Positions 8,193-16,410 of a stretch of 26,374 nucleotides of DNA are shown here, in pieces. Origin of the DNA: an uncultured Roseburia sp. (GTDB taxonomy: Bacteria > Bacillota > Clostridia > Lachnospirales > Lachnospiraceae); assembly GCA_910587865.1 (NCBI GenBank), contig CAJUNX010000019.1, positions 20,207 through 46,580 on the forward strand, given 5' to 3'. The notes beneath the pieces are model-generated. The model did not search any database. It was given only the letters and a program-made list of their open reading frames with translations, and was not told where the DNA came from. Position numbers and translations under genes: made by a program. Positions within the stretch are counted from its first letter, which is position 1, and every line of letters begins with the position of its first letter.

Positions 8193-9576
8193 ATCCGATA
8201 TTGATCTGTTCCACCGGCTGCATCACGTGAGCCGTTTTTTTATGGTCGGTGAAGGAAAGCGCAAACGAGAGGCTCCCCAGCCGGCCGATATACATCAGAA
8301 AGATGATGATGATCTGTGAGATCAGGTTTAATTTTCCCGTGATGCCGGTCGTCATGCCGACGGTGCACACCGCGGAAATCACTTCAAAAAGCACGTCGCC
8401 GATTGCAAAATTCTGGATGCTGCAGATGATAAGGGTCGCCGTGAGACTGCAGGTCAAATACGTGCACAAAAGGGCGCTGGCCTTGATCACGGTCGCGTCG
8501 TCGATGCGTCTGCCGAAAATATTGGTGCCCGTCGAACGCGAGAGCGTGGAGCGCAGATGCAGCAGCAGGACAAAAACGGTGGCCATCTTAAGACCGCCGG
8601 CCGTGGAACCGGAGCCGCCGCCGATAAACATCAGAAGGATGGTGAGCAGCCTGCCGCCCTCGGAGAGAGCGCCGGTATCCGTGGTGTTAAAGCCCGCGGT
8701 ACGCGGGGAAACCGCGGAGAAAAAGGAGCAGCACAGCTTTGACGAAAGATCCATGTCCGCATACAGGCGGTTTCCCTCAATCAGGTAAAACAGCAGCATC
8801 CCGCCGAAGATCAGAAAAGCCGAGGCGGCGAGCACCATTTTTGTCTGCAGTGCATATTTGCGGAAATGCAGACGGTACCGCGCGAGATCGCTCCAGACGA
8901 TAAAGCCGAGTCCGCCGATTAAGATCAGTGCGCCGAGCGTAACCGTGACGACGGGGTCGTCGTAGTATGCGGTAAAGGAAGAAAACGGCTCGTAGCATCC
9001 CATCAGGTCAAAGCCCGCGTTGCAGAAGGCGGAGACGGAGTGAAAGATGCCGTAGTAAATGCCCTGTAAAAGCCCCATCTTCGGGTAAAAACGGATGGTC
9101 AGGATCACGGCGCCGACACCCTCAAAAAAGAAGGTGCCGCGCAGCACCAGCCGGATCAGACGGACGACACCGCCGATGTCAAGGACATTGAAGCTCTCTC
9201 TGATCCAGCCGCGCTGTTTCAGGCCGATCCGGCGGCGCAGCATCAGGGAAACCGCGGTTCCGATGGTGATAAAGCCAAGCCCGCCCACCTGGATCAGGCA
9301 GAGCAGTACGATCTGCCCGAATACGGACCAGTGCGTGAAAGTGTCGACTAAGATCAGGCCGGTCACGCAGGAGGCGCTCGTGGAGGTAAAGAGGGCGGTC
9401 ATAAACGGTGTGATTTCTCCGTCACGGGACGAGATGGGGAGCATCAGAAGAAATGCTCCCAGCATGATCAGCAGGAAAAAACCGACTGCGATCAGCTGCA
9501 TGCCGGAGAGCCTTTTTAAAAAAGAAGATGAAAACGATCCGATAGACGGAGCGCCGGTTGTCTGTTGTGACTGCAT
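8191..9576 (-). CDS. ktrB: KtrB/TrkH family potassium transporter membrane subunit
   Basis: A 461-residue membrane protein of the Trk/Ktr superfamily, in which four membrane-pore-membrane repeats form one potassium pathway. The four filter glycines can be read in SASCVTGL, AFCNAGFDL, PRTAGFNTT and VGMTTGIT. Length and motifs match KtrB of Firmicutes. The N-terminus has a short hydrophilic stretch before the first helix (MQLIAVGFFLLIML). The ATG has GGAGGA eight bases upstream. It should work with the RCK subunit encoded just downstream. The promoter lies close by and leaves a 5' UTR of only about 45 bases, too short for a ydaO-type c-di-AMP riboswitch. Confidence 0.94.
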   Translation of the reverse strand: MQSQQTTGAPSIGSFSSSFLKRLSGMQLIAVGFFLLIMLGAFLLMLPISSRDGEITPFMTALFTSTSASCVTGLILVDTFTHWSVFGQIVLLCLIQVGGLGFITIGTAVSLMLRRRIGLKQRGWIRESFNVLDIGGVVRLIRLVLRGTFFFEGVGAVILTIRFYPKMGLLQGIYYGIFHSVSAFCNAGFDLMGCYEPFSSFTAYYDDPVVTVTLGALILIGGLGFIVWSDLARYRLHFRKYALQTKMVLAASAFLIFGGMLLFYLIEGNRLYADMDLSSKLCCSFFSAVSPRTAGFNTTDTGALSEGGRLLTILLMFIGGGSGSTAGGLKMATVFVLLLHLRSTLSRSTGTNIFGRRIDDATVIKASALLCTYLTCSLTATLIICSIQNFAIGDVLFEVISAVCTVGMTTGITGKLNLISQIIIIFLMYIGRLGSLSFALSFTDHKKTAHVMQPVEQINIG

Positions 9577-9605
9577 GGGATTTTCCTCCGAATCTTATTT
9601 TTCGG

Positions 9606-9634
9606 TTGTGAAACATTTTCCAAAATATTATAAT
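9606..9634 (+). promoter_or_regulatory. Sigma-A promoter for the membrane-anchored repeat protein gene
   Basis: TTGTGA (9606-9611), 17 bases, TATAAT (9629-9634): a near-consensus plus-strand promoter upstream of the gene at 9757. Its -10 box overlaps the -10 of the divergent ktrB promoter. Confidence 0.7.
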
Positions 9635-9655
9635 ATGATCAGGAGCGTTTGTACA
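9627..9655 (-). promoter_or_regulatory. Divergent ktrB promoter
   Basis: On the minus strand, TGTACA (9655-9650), 17 bases, TATAAT (9632-9627). The -10 is perfect and the -35 matches four of six. The -35 lies inside the palindrome at 9648-9664, so a bound regulator would block it. Confidence 0.6.
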
Positions 9656-9664
9656 TAGTACAAA
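9648..9664. promoter_or_regulatory. 17-bp inverted repeat, candidate operator
   Basis: TTTGTAC-ATA-GTACAAA has perfect 7-bp arms. It covers the -35 of the ktrB promoter and lies just downstream of the plus-strand transcription start, so one regulator could control both directions. The regulator is unknown. Confidence 0.45.
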
Positions 9665-9756
9665 AGGAGATTTTTGCGTTCGTGAAGGAAACGGGCGCGA
9701 AACGCCAAACCACACGGGGGAAACAGGACGGGATAAGGAAGAAAGGGACAGAAGGA

Positions 9757-10539
9757 ATGGCATATGTAGTCATATGGATCATGATTATCGCAATCGTGAT
9801 ATACCAGCAGGTGCAGAAGCAGAACAGGGATGCGCAGCAGGGATACCGGCCGGGAGGAAATGCCGGGGGAACGGCGCAGAACTACGGAATGCAGAGACAG
9901 CAGCAGGGATACCGGCCGGTGGGAAATGCCGGGGGAACGGCGCAGAACTACGGAATGCAGAGACAGCAGCAGGGATACCGGCCGGTGGGAACCGGCAGCG
10001 GCGGCCGGCCGCAGCCGGACACAGACCGCGGATATCAGGCTTCAGCCGGGCAGGGAGACTCGCAGCAGGAGTTAAAGAACCGGCTGCAGCAGCGCTACGG
10101 GAGCCCGTCGGCGGGGAACCGGCAGCGTTACGGCCAGCCGGCAGGAAACGGACAGGGGGCTGACCGGCAGCGCGGCGGGAACCCGCCGGCAGGAAATAAA
10201 CAGCGTTACGGTCGGCCCGGGAATCGAACCGGCGGCGCGCAGAATGCCGGAGGACAAAGGGCACAGAGCGATATTTTAAGCCGTGCAGCCGCAAATGTCC
10301 GGGAGAATGAGACGGATGAGCTGGAGCTTCTGATGAATGCGGCGGGAGGTTTTGCCGGCGGTCTGGCGGATTACGGGAGCCTGACCGGTATGACGGACTT
10401 AAGAGAATCCGGTGAGCTGATGCGGGAGGTTGCCGATCTGATGATCATGGGATATCAGGTCCGGCCCGTTTCCACACGTGATTTTGTCGCGGAGGGAGTG
10501 GAGATGCTCGGAAAGTATGAGGGATCCGCGGGAAACTGA
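9757..10539 (+). CDS. Membrane-anchored Gly/Gln-rich repeat protein, unknown function
   Basis: About 260 residues. The N-terminus is one hydrophobic helix (AYVVIWIMIIAIVIY) with no cleavage site, followed at once by a polar QQVQKQNRD stretch, so it is probably a membrane anchor. Next comes a disordered Gln/Gly/Arg-rich region with a 22-residue tandem repeat (QGYRPVGNAGGTAQNYGMQ...) and further Arg/Gly/Asn-rich sequence to about residue 165. The C-terminal 80 residues look folded and helical (ILSRAAANVRENETDELELL). The ATG at 9757 has GGAAGAAAGGGA nine bases upstream; an in-frame ATG at 9649 lies inside the palindrome, has no ribosome site and would put a charged 36-residue stretch before the helix. 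I do not recognise the family. A DUF1653 gene follows. Confidence 0.75.
   Translation: MAYVVIWIMIIAIVIYQQVQKQNRDAQQGYRPGGNAGGTAQNYGMQRQQQGYRPVGNAGGTAQNYGMQRQQQGYRPVGTGSGGRPQPDTDRGYQASAGQGDSQQELKNRLQQRYGSPSAGNRQRYGQPAGNGQGADRQRGGNPPAGNKQRYGRPGNRTGGAQNAGGQRAQSDILSRAAANVRENETDELELLMNAAGGFAGGLADYGSLTGMTDLRESGELMREVADLMIMGYQVRPVSTRDFVAEGVEMLGKYEGSAGN
9835..9990 (+). repeat. 66-bp coding tandem repeat, 2.4 copies
   Basis: Units at 9835-9900 and 9901-9966 differ at two positions; a partial third copy runs to about 9990. Each encodes 22 residues of the disordered region of the membrane-anchored protein. Near-identity at the DNA level suggests recent expansion or ongoing homogenisation. Confidence 0.9.
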
Positions 10540-10624
10540 TACGAATCGGAACGCCGGCCCGCGAAGCGCGGCAGGATCCGATGCAGACGGAATAAATGTG
10601 GGAGAAAGAGAGGAAAAAAGAATC

Positions 10625-11110
10625 ATGCAGAAAGAACCGCAGGGCGGAGAGATATACCGCCATTTTAAAAACAGACTGTACCGGGTGATCACGGTGGCGA
10701 CGCACTCGGAAACCGGAGAGCGGCTGGTGATTTATCAGGCGCAGGACGGGAACGGGGAGGTGTATGCGAGGCCGCTTGCCATGTTTTTGAGCAGGGTGGA
10801 TCGTGAGAAATATCCGGATGCGGCGCAGAGCTGCCGGTTTGAGCGCGTGGAGGAGCCGGGGGCCGAACGTACGGGAACGCAGGACGGGGCGGTAAATCCG
10901 AAACTGATGGCGTTTCTGGACGCGGACGATCTCGAGGAGCGCTATCAGATCCTTCTGTCCATGCGCGATGAGGTAAACGACCATCTGATCAATAATATGG
11001 CGGTCGTGATGGACGTGGTGATCCCGGAGGGCGAGATCGGCGACCGCTATGAGCAGCTGAAAAACTGTATCCGCACAAAGCAGCGCTATGAGGCGGTGCG
11101 GCTTCGGTAA
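10625..11110 (+). CDS. DUF1653 domain protein
   Basis: A 161-residue soluble protein. The N-terminal 65 residues are a DUF1653 domain: GGEIYRHFKNRLYRV, then a strand-turn-strand segment ending in VIYQAQDGNGEVYARP, then AMFLSRVD. The rest is helical and acidic (DLEERYQILLSMRDEVND), with no motif I recognise. DUF1653 has no established function. The start at 10625 follows AGAGGAAAA; a longer in-frame version from 10478 would overlap the preceding gene by 62 bases and has no better ribosome site. It follows the membrane-anchored protein by 85 bases and is probably cotranscribed with it. A methyltransferase follows 48 bases later. Confidence 0.85.
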   Translation: MQKEPQGGEIYRHFKNRLYRVITVATHSETGERLVIYQAQDGNGEVYARPLAMFLSRVDREKYPDAAQSCRFERVEEPGAERTGTQDGAVNPKLMAFLDADDLEERYQILLSMRDEVNDHLINNMAVVMDVVIPEGEIGDRYEQLKNCIRTKQRYEAVRLR

Positions 11111-11158
11111 AAGTCTGCCGGTATACGGCAGCACGCCCGCCGGGAAAGGGAGGACAGT

Positions 11159-12352
11159 ATGACAGTGCATGACGAGTCTGCCGCGGCATCGTATCAGGAA
11201 AAATTACAACGGCTCGCTGCGGCCGGTCCCTGGAAAATCATTTTAAGCAAACCGGCCGCAAGGGAGATTCCGCATCAGAAAATCGTGGTGGAAAAAAAGA
11301 AAAACGGCTATCAGGCGGCCGCCTATACGAAAACGCAGGTGTTCCATCAGAATTTTTCTGCGGAGGAGCTGACGGACTATCTGACGGAAACGGCCGTGGG
11401 CAGATATCTTCAGGTAAACGCCTGGGATGATACGAGAGAGCATATTCTGCTTTGCTCGAAAAAAGGAGCCGTGACCTATAAGACAAAAGCGGCTTTGGAA
11501 CACAAGGCAAAAGATCAGACGTCCCACAACCGGAAAAAGAATTATCTGCTGAAGGAGGGGATGCTGATCCCTCCGCTGGTCGATATGGGGATCTTTACCG
11601 CGGAGGGAAACGTCGTGAGCTCCATGTACGACAAATATCGTCAGATCAATCGTTTCCTGGAACTGATCGACGACGCGGTGAGGGATGATAAGCAGGAGAG
11701 CCTCAGGATAATCGATTTTGGCTGCGGAAAGTCCTACCTGACCTTTATTCTGTACTATTATTTTACACAGATACGGAAACGCTGCGTGCAGATCACAGGA
11801 CTTGATTTAAAGGAGGATGTGATTGCGGACTGCAATGCGGCCGCGCAGAAATACGGGTACGGGGGACTGCATTTTGAGGTGGGGGACATCAGTGTGTACC
11901 GGTCGGATACACCCGTGGACATGGTGGTGACGCTCCACGCCTGCGACACGGCGACAGATTATGCGCTGTACCATGCGGTCCGCTGGGGAGCGAGAATGAT
12001 TTTTTCCGTGCCCTGCTGTCAGCATGAGTGTAACCGCCAGATCCGCACAGAGGATTATGCACTGATGACACGCTATGGGATTATAAAAGAGCGGTTTTCC
12101 GCGCTGGTGACAGATGCGATCCGGGGAAATCTCCTCGAGTACTGCGGATATCAGACGCAGCTTCTGGAGTTTGTCGATTTTGCGCACACCCCGAAAAATA
12201 TCCTGATCCGTGCCGTGCGAAGGGACTCTGCCCGTCAGATCGTGCCGGTCTCCGCAAAAAAGCGGTATTTGGGCGAGGTGGAACGGATGATGGAGGAATT
12301 TCATCTGGAGCCCACGCTGTACAGGCTGCTGATGGAGGATGGCCGGGAGTGA
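11159..12352 (+). CDS. Class I SAM-dependent methyltransferase (Methyltransf_32-like)
   Basis: A 397-residue cytoplasmic protein. The central Rossmann fold shows motif I IIDFGCGKSYLTF near residues 184-196, the acidic ribose-binding end of strand 2 (ITGLDLKED), a GDI segment, and VDMVVTLHACDTATDYAL as the motif IV region, followed by FSVPCCQHECN. This pattern resembles PF13679-type methyltransferases, several of which are linked to RNA. The N-terminal 160 residues are a basic domain that could bind nucleic acid (inference). The ATG has GGAGG five bases upstream. The AAA-ATPase gene begins 55 bases later. The substrate is unknown. Confidence 0.87.
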   Translation: MTVHDESAAASYQEKLQRLAAAGPWKIILSKPAAREIPHQKIVVEKKKNGYQAAAYTKTQVFHQNFSAEELTDYLTETAVGRYLQVNAWDDTREHILLCSKKGAVTYKTKAALEHKAKDQTSHNRKKNYLLKEGMLIPPLVDMGIFTAEGNVVSSMYDKYRQINRFLELIDDAVRDDKQESLRIIDFGCGKSYLTFILYYYFTQIRKRCVQITGLDLKEDVIADCNAAAQKYGYGGLHFEVGDISVYRSDTPVDMVVTLHACDTATDYALYHAVRWGARMIFSVPCCQHECNRQIRTEDYALMTRYGIIKERFSALVTDAIRGNLLEYCGYQTQLLEFVDFAHTPKNILIRAVRRDSARQIVPVSAKKRYLGEVERMMEEFHLEPTLYRLLMEDGRE

Positions 12353-12407
12353 CGTGCAGCGGGGATATCGCTGTCGTGACAGGAGCATTGCGGGAAGGGG
12401 GGAGGTT

Positions 12408-14138
12408 ATGGCGACTCAGACAAAGCTGCCCATGGGAATTGAAAATTTCAGGGAAATGCGTGTGCGAAACTATTATTATGCGGATAAAACCGGCCTGATC
12501 AGGGAGCTGCTTGAACATCCCGGAAAAGTGAATCTGTTTACACGTCCGAGGAGATTTGGCAAAACGCTCAATATGAGTATGCTGAAATATTTTTTCGGAA
12601 CGGACAGTGAAAGCGCACTTTTTGAAGGGCTTGAGATCGCGGAGGAAAAGGAGATCTGTGAGGAGTACATGGGAAAATACCCCGTGATCTTCGTCACCTT
12701 AAAGGAGACAGTGGGGGAGACATTTGACGAGGCAAAAGAGATGCTTCGCAGGATCATCGGAAAAGAGGCAATGCGGTTTTCCTTTCTGCTGCAGAGCGAC
12801 AGACTGGGGGAGGCGGAACGCAGGCTTTATAGCGCGCTGATCCATATCGATCATACAGGTATGTTTACAATGTCGGACGAGCTTTTAAAAGAAAGCCTGC
12901 TGACGTTATCACAGCTTTTACAAAAACATTATGGGCAGGATGTGATCATACTGATCGATGAGTACGACGTGCCGCTTGATAAGGCGTACCATGCGGGGTT
13001 TTATGACAGGATGGTGGCATTGATCCGGAGTATGTTCAGCGGAGCATTTAAGACAAATGACAGCCTTTATTTCGCAGTGCTGACGGGATGTTTAAGAGTG
13101 TCAAAGGAAAGCATTTTTTCAGGACTGAATAATTTTAAAGTATACACGGTAAAAGATGTGCGCTATAAAGAATATTTCGGGTTTACAGACGACGAAGTGC
13201 GGCGGATGCTGAAGCATTACGGCTTTTCGGATCAGTATGATGCGATCAGGGAATGGTATGACGGGTATCTGTTTGGAAATACAGGGATATACTGCCCCTG
13301 GGATGTGGTGAATTATTGCGCGGATCTGCGTGACGGAAATGTCACCAAACCGCAGAATTACTGGGTGAACACGAGCAGCAATGATATTATCCGAAGACTT
13401 CTGAAAAAAGCAAATGCGACGACGAGAGATGAGATTGAACTGCTGATCAACGGCGGCAGTGTGAAAAAAATGATTCATCCGGAACTGACCTGCAGAGATC
13501 TCGAAACCGGACCTGATAATCTGTGGAGTATCCTTTTTACGACGGGTTATCTGACGCAGCGGGGGGGATCGGACGGAGAGCTGACCGAGCTTTGCATCCC
13601 AAACAGGGAGATTGAGTGGATATTTGCCAGGCAGATTCGGGAGTGGTTTCAGGAGAAGAGTACGGACAATATCGAAAGACTGAAAAATTTCTGCAGGGCA
13701 TTTGAAGAAAATGATGCTGCTGCGGTGGAAAAAGGATTCACCGAATATTTGAAAGAGACCATCAGCATCCGCGATACAAATACCAGAAACGAGATGAAAG
13801 AGAATTTTTATCACGGAGTTCTGCTCGGCATACTGGGAAACATGGATGACTGGATTGTACGGTCAAATGCCGAATCGGGCGATGGATACAGTGACATCAG
13901 CATAGAGATTCCGCATAAGAATACCGGTATTGTCATTGAACTAAAGTATGCCAGAGAAGGTGCGTTTGCCGCGGGATGCTGCGAGGCGATGGAGCAGAGC
14001 AGGGACAGGAGATATGAGGAGGCACTGATCAAAAGCGGAATGCATACCATTTACCGGTTTGGGATTGCGTGTTACAAAAAACAGTGCAGAGTCATGTCTG
14101 AAATCGTCGGCGGATTTTCAGATGATTCCCAGAACTGA
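12408..14138 (+). CDS. AAA-ATPase-like / PD-(D/E)XK nuclease family protein
   Basis: A 576-residue two-domain protein of a family expanded in gut Bacteroides and Clostridia. The N-terminal AAA-ATPase-like domain opens with PMGIENFREMRVRNYYYADKT, carries a P-loop RRFGKT (G51-K52-T53) and Walker B ILIDEYD (D184-E185). The C-terminal PDDEXK_9-type domain shows SDISIEI and then IVIELKYA with E511 and K513, the expected nuclease core. The biological role is not established; a link to mobile DNA or defence has been suggested for the family. The ATG at 12408 sits behind GGGGGGAGG and begins the conserved family N-terminus; the frame is also open for 23 codons upstream, overlapping the methyltransferase. 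Codon use is more AT-rich than that of the neighbours, consistent with acquisition. Confidence 0.9.
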   Translation: MATQTKLPMGIENFREMRVRNYYYADKTGLIRELLEHPGKVNLFTRPRRFGKTLNMSMLKYFFGTDSESALFEGLEIAEEKEICEEYMGKYPVIFVTLKETVGETFDEAKEMLRRIIGKEAMRFSFLLQSDRLGEAERRLYSALIHIDHTGMFTMSDELLKESLLTLSQLLQKHYGQDVIILIDEYDVPLDKAYHAGFYDRMVALIRSMFSGAFKTNDSLYFAVLTGCLRVSKESIFSGLNNFKVYTVKDVRYKEYFGFTDDEVRRMLKHYGFSDQYDAIREWYDGYLFGNTGIYCPWDVVNYCADLRDGNVTKPQNYWVNTSSNDIIRRLLKKANATTRDEIELLINGGSVKKMIHPELTCRDLETGPDNLWSILFTTGYLTQRGGSDGELTELCIPNREIEWIFARQIREWFQEKSTDNIERLKNFCRAFEENDAAAVEKGFTEYLKETISIRDTNTRNEMKENFYHGVLLGILGNMDDWIVRSNAESGDGYSDISIEIPHKNTGIVIELKYAREGAFAAGCCEAMEQSRDRRYEEALIKSGMHTIYRFGIACYKKQCRVMSEIVGGFSDDSQN

Positions 14139-14145
14139 CTGAAAC

Positions 14146-14178
14146 GGCGGAGACAGAAGCGGTCTTTCACTCTCCGCC
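14146..14178. other. Hairpin between convergent genes
   Basis: GGCGGAGA (14146-14153) pairs with TCTCCGCC (14171-14178) around a 17-nt loop between the convergent AAA-ATPase and CYTH genes. There is no proper T-run on either side, so it is at best a weak terminator. Confidence 0.35.
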
Positions 14179-14192
14179 CGTGGATGATGCGA

Positions 14193-14642
14193 TCAGCCTG
14201 ACGCCCTGCTTAACATGCTGTTGTGATATTTTGAGGAAAAGGTGACATCCTCCCCAAACCAGTCCGGCGGTGTAAAGACATCTGCCTCTTCTTTTGTCTC
14301 AAATTCCACTTCTGCAAGCTGCAGGGGGGCGAGATCCCCCTCAAAAAGATCCAGCTCGATGGTATATTTTTCCGCGTATGGAATCAGATAGCGGCGTTTC
14401 TTTATCAGAATGCCGTCCGTCTTTTCACGCAGATGCAGATAGGACGCCTCTGTCAGAGGAAGATTATATTCCTCCCGCACCATCAGCCCGGAGCCTTTAT
14501 ATGTCAGTGTGTACCGGTCGTCGCTCTTCCGGATGCGCACGACCGGATCCGTATTTAAATATCCCTGTTCGATCGCCCGGCAGGGATATGTCTCCAAATC
14601 ATGCGGCAGCCGCTTCACCAGATATTTTCGTTCGATTTCCAT
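14193..14642 (-). CDS. CYTH domain protein
   Basis: A 149-residue protein that opens with the CYTH signature EIERKYLV (ExExK: E2, E4, K6), followed by RIRKSDDRYTLTYKGSG, EEYNLPLT, KKRRYLI and IELDLFEG, the alternating charged strands that line the triphosphate tunnel. Such enzymes bind or hydrolyse inorganic triphosphate or other triphosphorylated substrates with divalent metal. I start at 14642: AAAGGGG lies six bases upstream and the protein begins exactly at the family N-terminus; a longer frame to 14846 covers the promoter region and has no family sequence. It is divergent from the broken XRE regulator gene. Confidence 0.9.
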   Translation of the reverse strand: MEIERKYLVKRLPHDLETYPCRAIEQGYLNTDPVVRIRKSDDRYTLTYKGSGLMVREEYNLPLTEASYLHLREKTDGILIKKRRYLIPYAEKYTIELDLFEGDLAPLQLAEVEFETKEEADVFTPPDWFGEDVTFSSKYHNSMLSRASG

Positions 14643-14771
14643 ACGAATCCCCTTTCCGGAGCGTTCATGCGGCCGGGCGGCGCAAATCTCAAATTTGCAT
14701 CTCCCAGCAGGGCTTATTTGTGACGCTCCCGCACAGACAGCCATACCGTCACAGCTACATGCTTCTCTATT

Positions 14772-14800
14772 ATAGTATAGTGCTTTTGAAAAAAGATCAA
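14772..14800 (-). promoter_or_regulatory. Candidate promoter for the CYTH gene
   Basis: On the minus strand, TTGATC (14800-14795), 17 bases, TACTAT (14777-14772), about 130 bases before the CYTH start. Between promoter and gene, GCAAAT-CTCAA-ATTTGC forms an inverted repeat close to the start. Confidence 0.5.
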
Positions 14801-14895
14801 GCCTGTTTCTGCCGGAAATAACGAAGCTGCAACCAGGCGTTGACAAAGTGCCTTTCAGAAAAGATAGAAAGCGACGACAGCCTGATCTGATAAGA

Positions 14896-14907
14896 TTGAC
14901 CTGTCAA
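14896..14907. promoter_or_regulatory. Candidate operator of the XRE regulator
   Basis: TTGAC-CT-GTCAA is a perfect inverted repeat 20 bases before the regulator start. A consensus -35 hexamer, TTGACA, is at 14840-14845, but its -10 partner is weak. XRE regulators commonly bind such short palindromes in their own promoters. Confidence 0.4.
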
Positions 14908-14926
14908 AAGAAAGGAGAATACGTAT

Positions 14927-15473
14927 ATGACATTTGGAGAAAAATTGTTTCGGTTAAGAAAAGAAAAAGGTCTTTCGCAGGAAGCGCTCGCCGAACAGGT
15001 TAAAACAACCAGACAGGCAGTCAGTCAGCAAGTGGGAAAACAATCAGGGATATCCGGAAACGGAGAAGCTGCTGCAGCTGTCCGATGTTTTTGAAGTATC
15101 CACAGACTATCTGCTGAAAGAGGAATCATCCCGAAGCGACGCAAAGGAGAGAGGGTATTATGTAAGCAGGGAAATGGCGGCGGGCTATATTGCAAATCAG
15201 AAAAAAGTGAGCGGCTGTATTGGCGCTGGCTTTATGCTTTGGGCGCTGGCTGGCATCCCTTACGTCATGTTTATGGATGATCTGACATGGCGTTATCTGG
15301 GAATGGCGGTTTTGGTGATCGCAGGCATCAGTTCTTTTGTTCTGGGTTCATTCGCGGAACAGGAACAGTATAAAATTTTAAAAGAAGAGCCGCTGATATT
15401 TGATCATGGATATCTGAAAGAATTATCCGGTTTCTGGCAGTCAGAAAGGAAAAAGTATGTTTGTCCTTTCTGA
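14927..15473 (+). pseudogene. XRE-family regulator with membrane tail, frameshifted by a 4-bp duplication
   Basis: The N-terminal frame gives a standard helix-turn-helix (FGEKLFRLRKEKGLSQEALA then TTRQAVS) but stops at 15092-15094 after 55 codons. The sequence CAGTCAGTCAG at 15018-15028 contains a tandem CAGT duplication. Removing one CAGT restores AVSKWENNQGYPETEK and a continuous frame of 180 residues to 15473: the rest of the DNA-binding domain, LSDVFEVSTDYLLKEE, and two C-terminal membrane helices (GFMLWALAGIPYVMFM and YLGMAVLVIAGISSFVLGSF). The gene is otherwise intact, with AAAGGAG before its ATG, so the break looks recent or reversible. The 55-residue product would lack the end of the recognition helix region. 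Confidence 0.88.
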
Positions 15474-15599
15474 TGAAACGTAAAATGAAAGATAAGATCC
15501 GGCGTCTCTGAGCCACGGAATGTGCGCGGGAAAAACAGGTGAAAGCAAGCCCTGCGTGGAGTGGTTCGCCAGAGAGGATCAGCCTTTTCGCGGAAACAG

Positions 15600-15628
15600 T
15601 TGAAGATACAGGCAAAAACACGTATAAT
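15600..15628 (+). promoter_or_regulatory. Sigma-A promoter of the DJ-1/PfpI gene
   Basis: TTGAAG (15600-15605), 17 bases, TATAAT (15623-15628), about 75 bases before the start codon. This is the only clear element in the 231-base gap between the broken regulator and the DJ-1/PfpI gene. Confidence 0.75.
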
Positions 15629-15704
15629 GGAGGATAAGCGGATCCCTTTGAGGCCGGATATAAAAAGCAGGTAAAAGCAGTGATGCAGACAGGAGGAATC
15701 AGAT

Positions 15705-16256
15705 ATGGCAAAAATCGGAATATTTATGGCGGACGGGTGCGAGGAGATCGAAGGGCTTACGGTTGTAGATGTCGCGCGCCGGGCAAATCTTGAGATCGTG
15801 ATGATTTCGATTATGGGAAAAGCGGAGGTGACCGGTTCCCACGGGATCCGTTTTATGGCGGATGCGCTGGCTGACGAGGTGGATTACGATGCGCTTGACG
15901 GGATCATCCTGCCGGGCGGCATGCCGGGAACGCTGAAGCTGGGGGCCGATGCGGGAGTGAATGAAGTGATCAGAAGCTTTGCGGCGGCGGGGAAACTCGT
16001 CTGCGCCATCTGCGCGGCGCCGAGTGTGTTAGGCGCTGCGGGCGTGCTGGATCAGAAGCGGGCGACCTGCCATCCGGGATTTGAGGAGAAACTGACCGGG
16101 GCTGTGATCAGTGAAGAGGAAGTGGTCACAGACAGCAATATCATCACCAGCCGCGGCATGGGAACCGCGATTCCGTTTGCACTTGAGATCGCACGTTATT
16201 TTACGGATGATAAGACCGTGGAAGGCGTGAGGAAGGGGCTTGTGTACCGGGAGTGA
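15705..16256 (+). CDS. DJ-1/PfpI superfamily protein
   Basis: A 183-residue cytoplasmic protein of the DJ-1/ThiJ/PfpI fold. E16 in ADGCEEIEG and C103 in the elbow CAICAAPSVLG correspond to human DJ-1 E18 and C106, and CHPGFEE carries the equivalent of H126. Length and motifs match the bacterial DJ-1/YajL branch, associated with oxidative and carbonyl stress; a deglycase activity for this family is disputed. The ATG has AGGAGG eight bases upstream and a good promoter further up; the gene is closed by a terminator 15 bases after its stop, so it is monocistronic. Confidence 0.93.
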   Translation: MAKIGIFMADGCEEIEGLTVVDVARRANLEIVMISIMGKAEVTGSHGIRFMADALADEVDYDALDGIILPGGMPGTLKLGADAGVNEVIRSFAAAGKLVCAICAAPSVLGAAGVLDQKRATCHPGFEEKLTGAVISEEEVVTDSNIITSRGMGTAIPFALEIARYFTDDKTVEGVRKGLVYRE

Positions 16257-16270
16257 TCCCCTGAACGATA

Positions 16271-16315
16271 AAACGTGCCGCAGCAGCAGAGTCCCTGCTG
16301 ACACGGCACGTTTTT
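16271..16315. terminator. Bidirectional terminator between DJ-1/PfpI and spore protein genes
   Basis: AACGTGCCG pairs with CGGCACGTT, with an inner CAGCAG/CTGCTG pairing, followed by five T and preceded by four A on the opposite side. It can end both the plus-strand DJ-1/PfpI transcript and the minus-strand spore protein transcript. Confidence 0.85.
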
Positions 16316-16410
16316 CATGTCCGGATACCGGTCTGCATTGTGCGCCGGCATCCGGTTTTGTCTGTTTCGGACAGACTTCGTTTTGTCAAATGTTTATCCG
16401 CGGTAACAAT

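Noticed and set aside
9577..9620. c-di-AMP (ydaO) riboswitch ahead of ktrB
   Set aside because: The predicted 5' UTR is only about 45 bases, far too short for that riboswitch.
14643..14846. N-terminal extension of the CYTH protein
   Set aside because: It translates the promoter and inverted-repeat region; the family N-terminus and a good ribosome site start at 14642.
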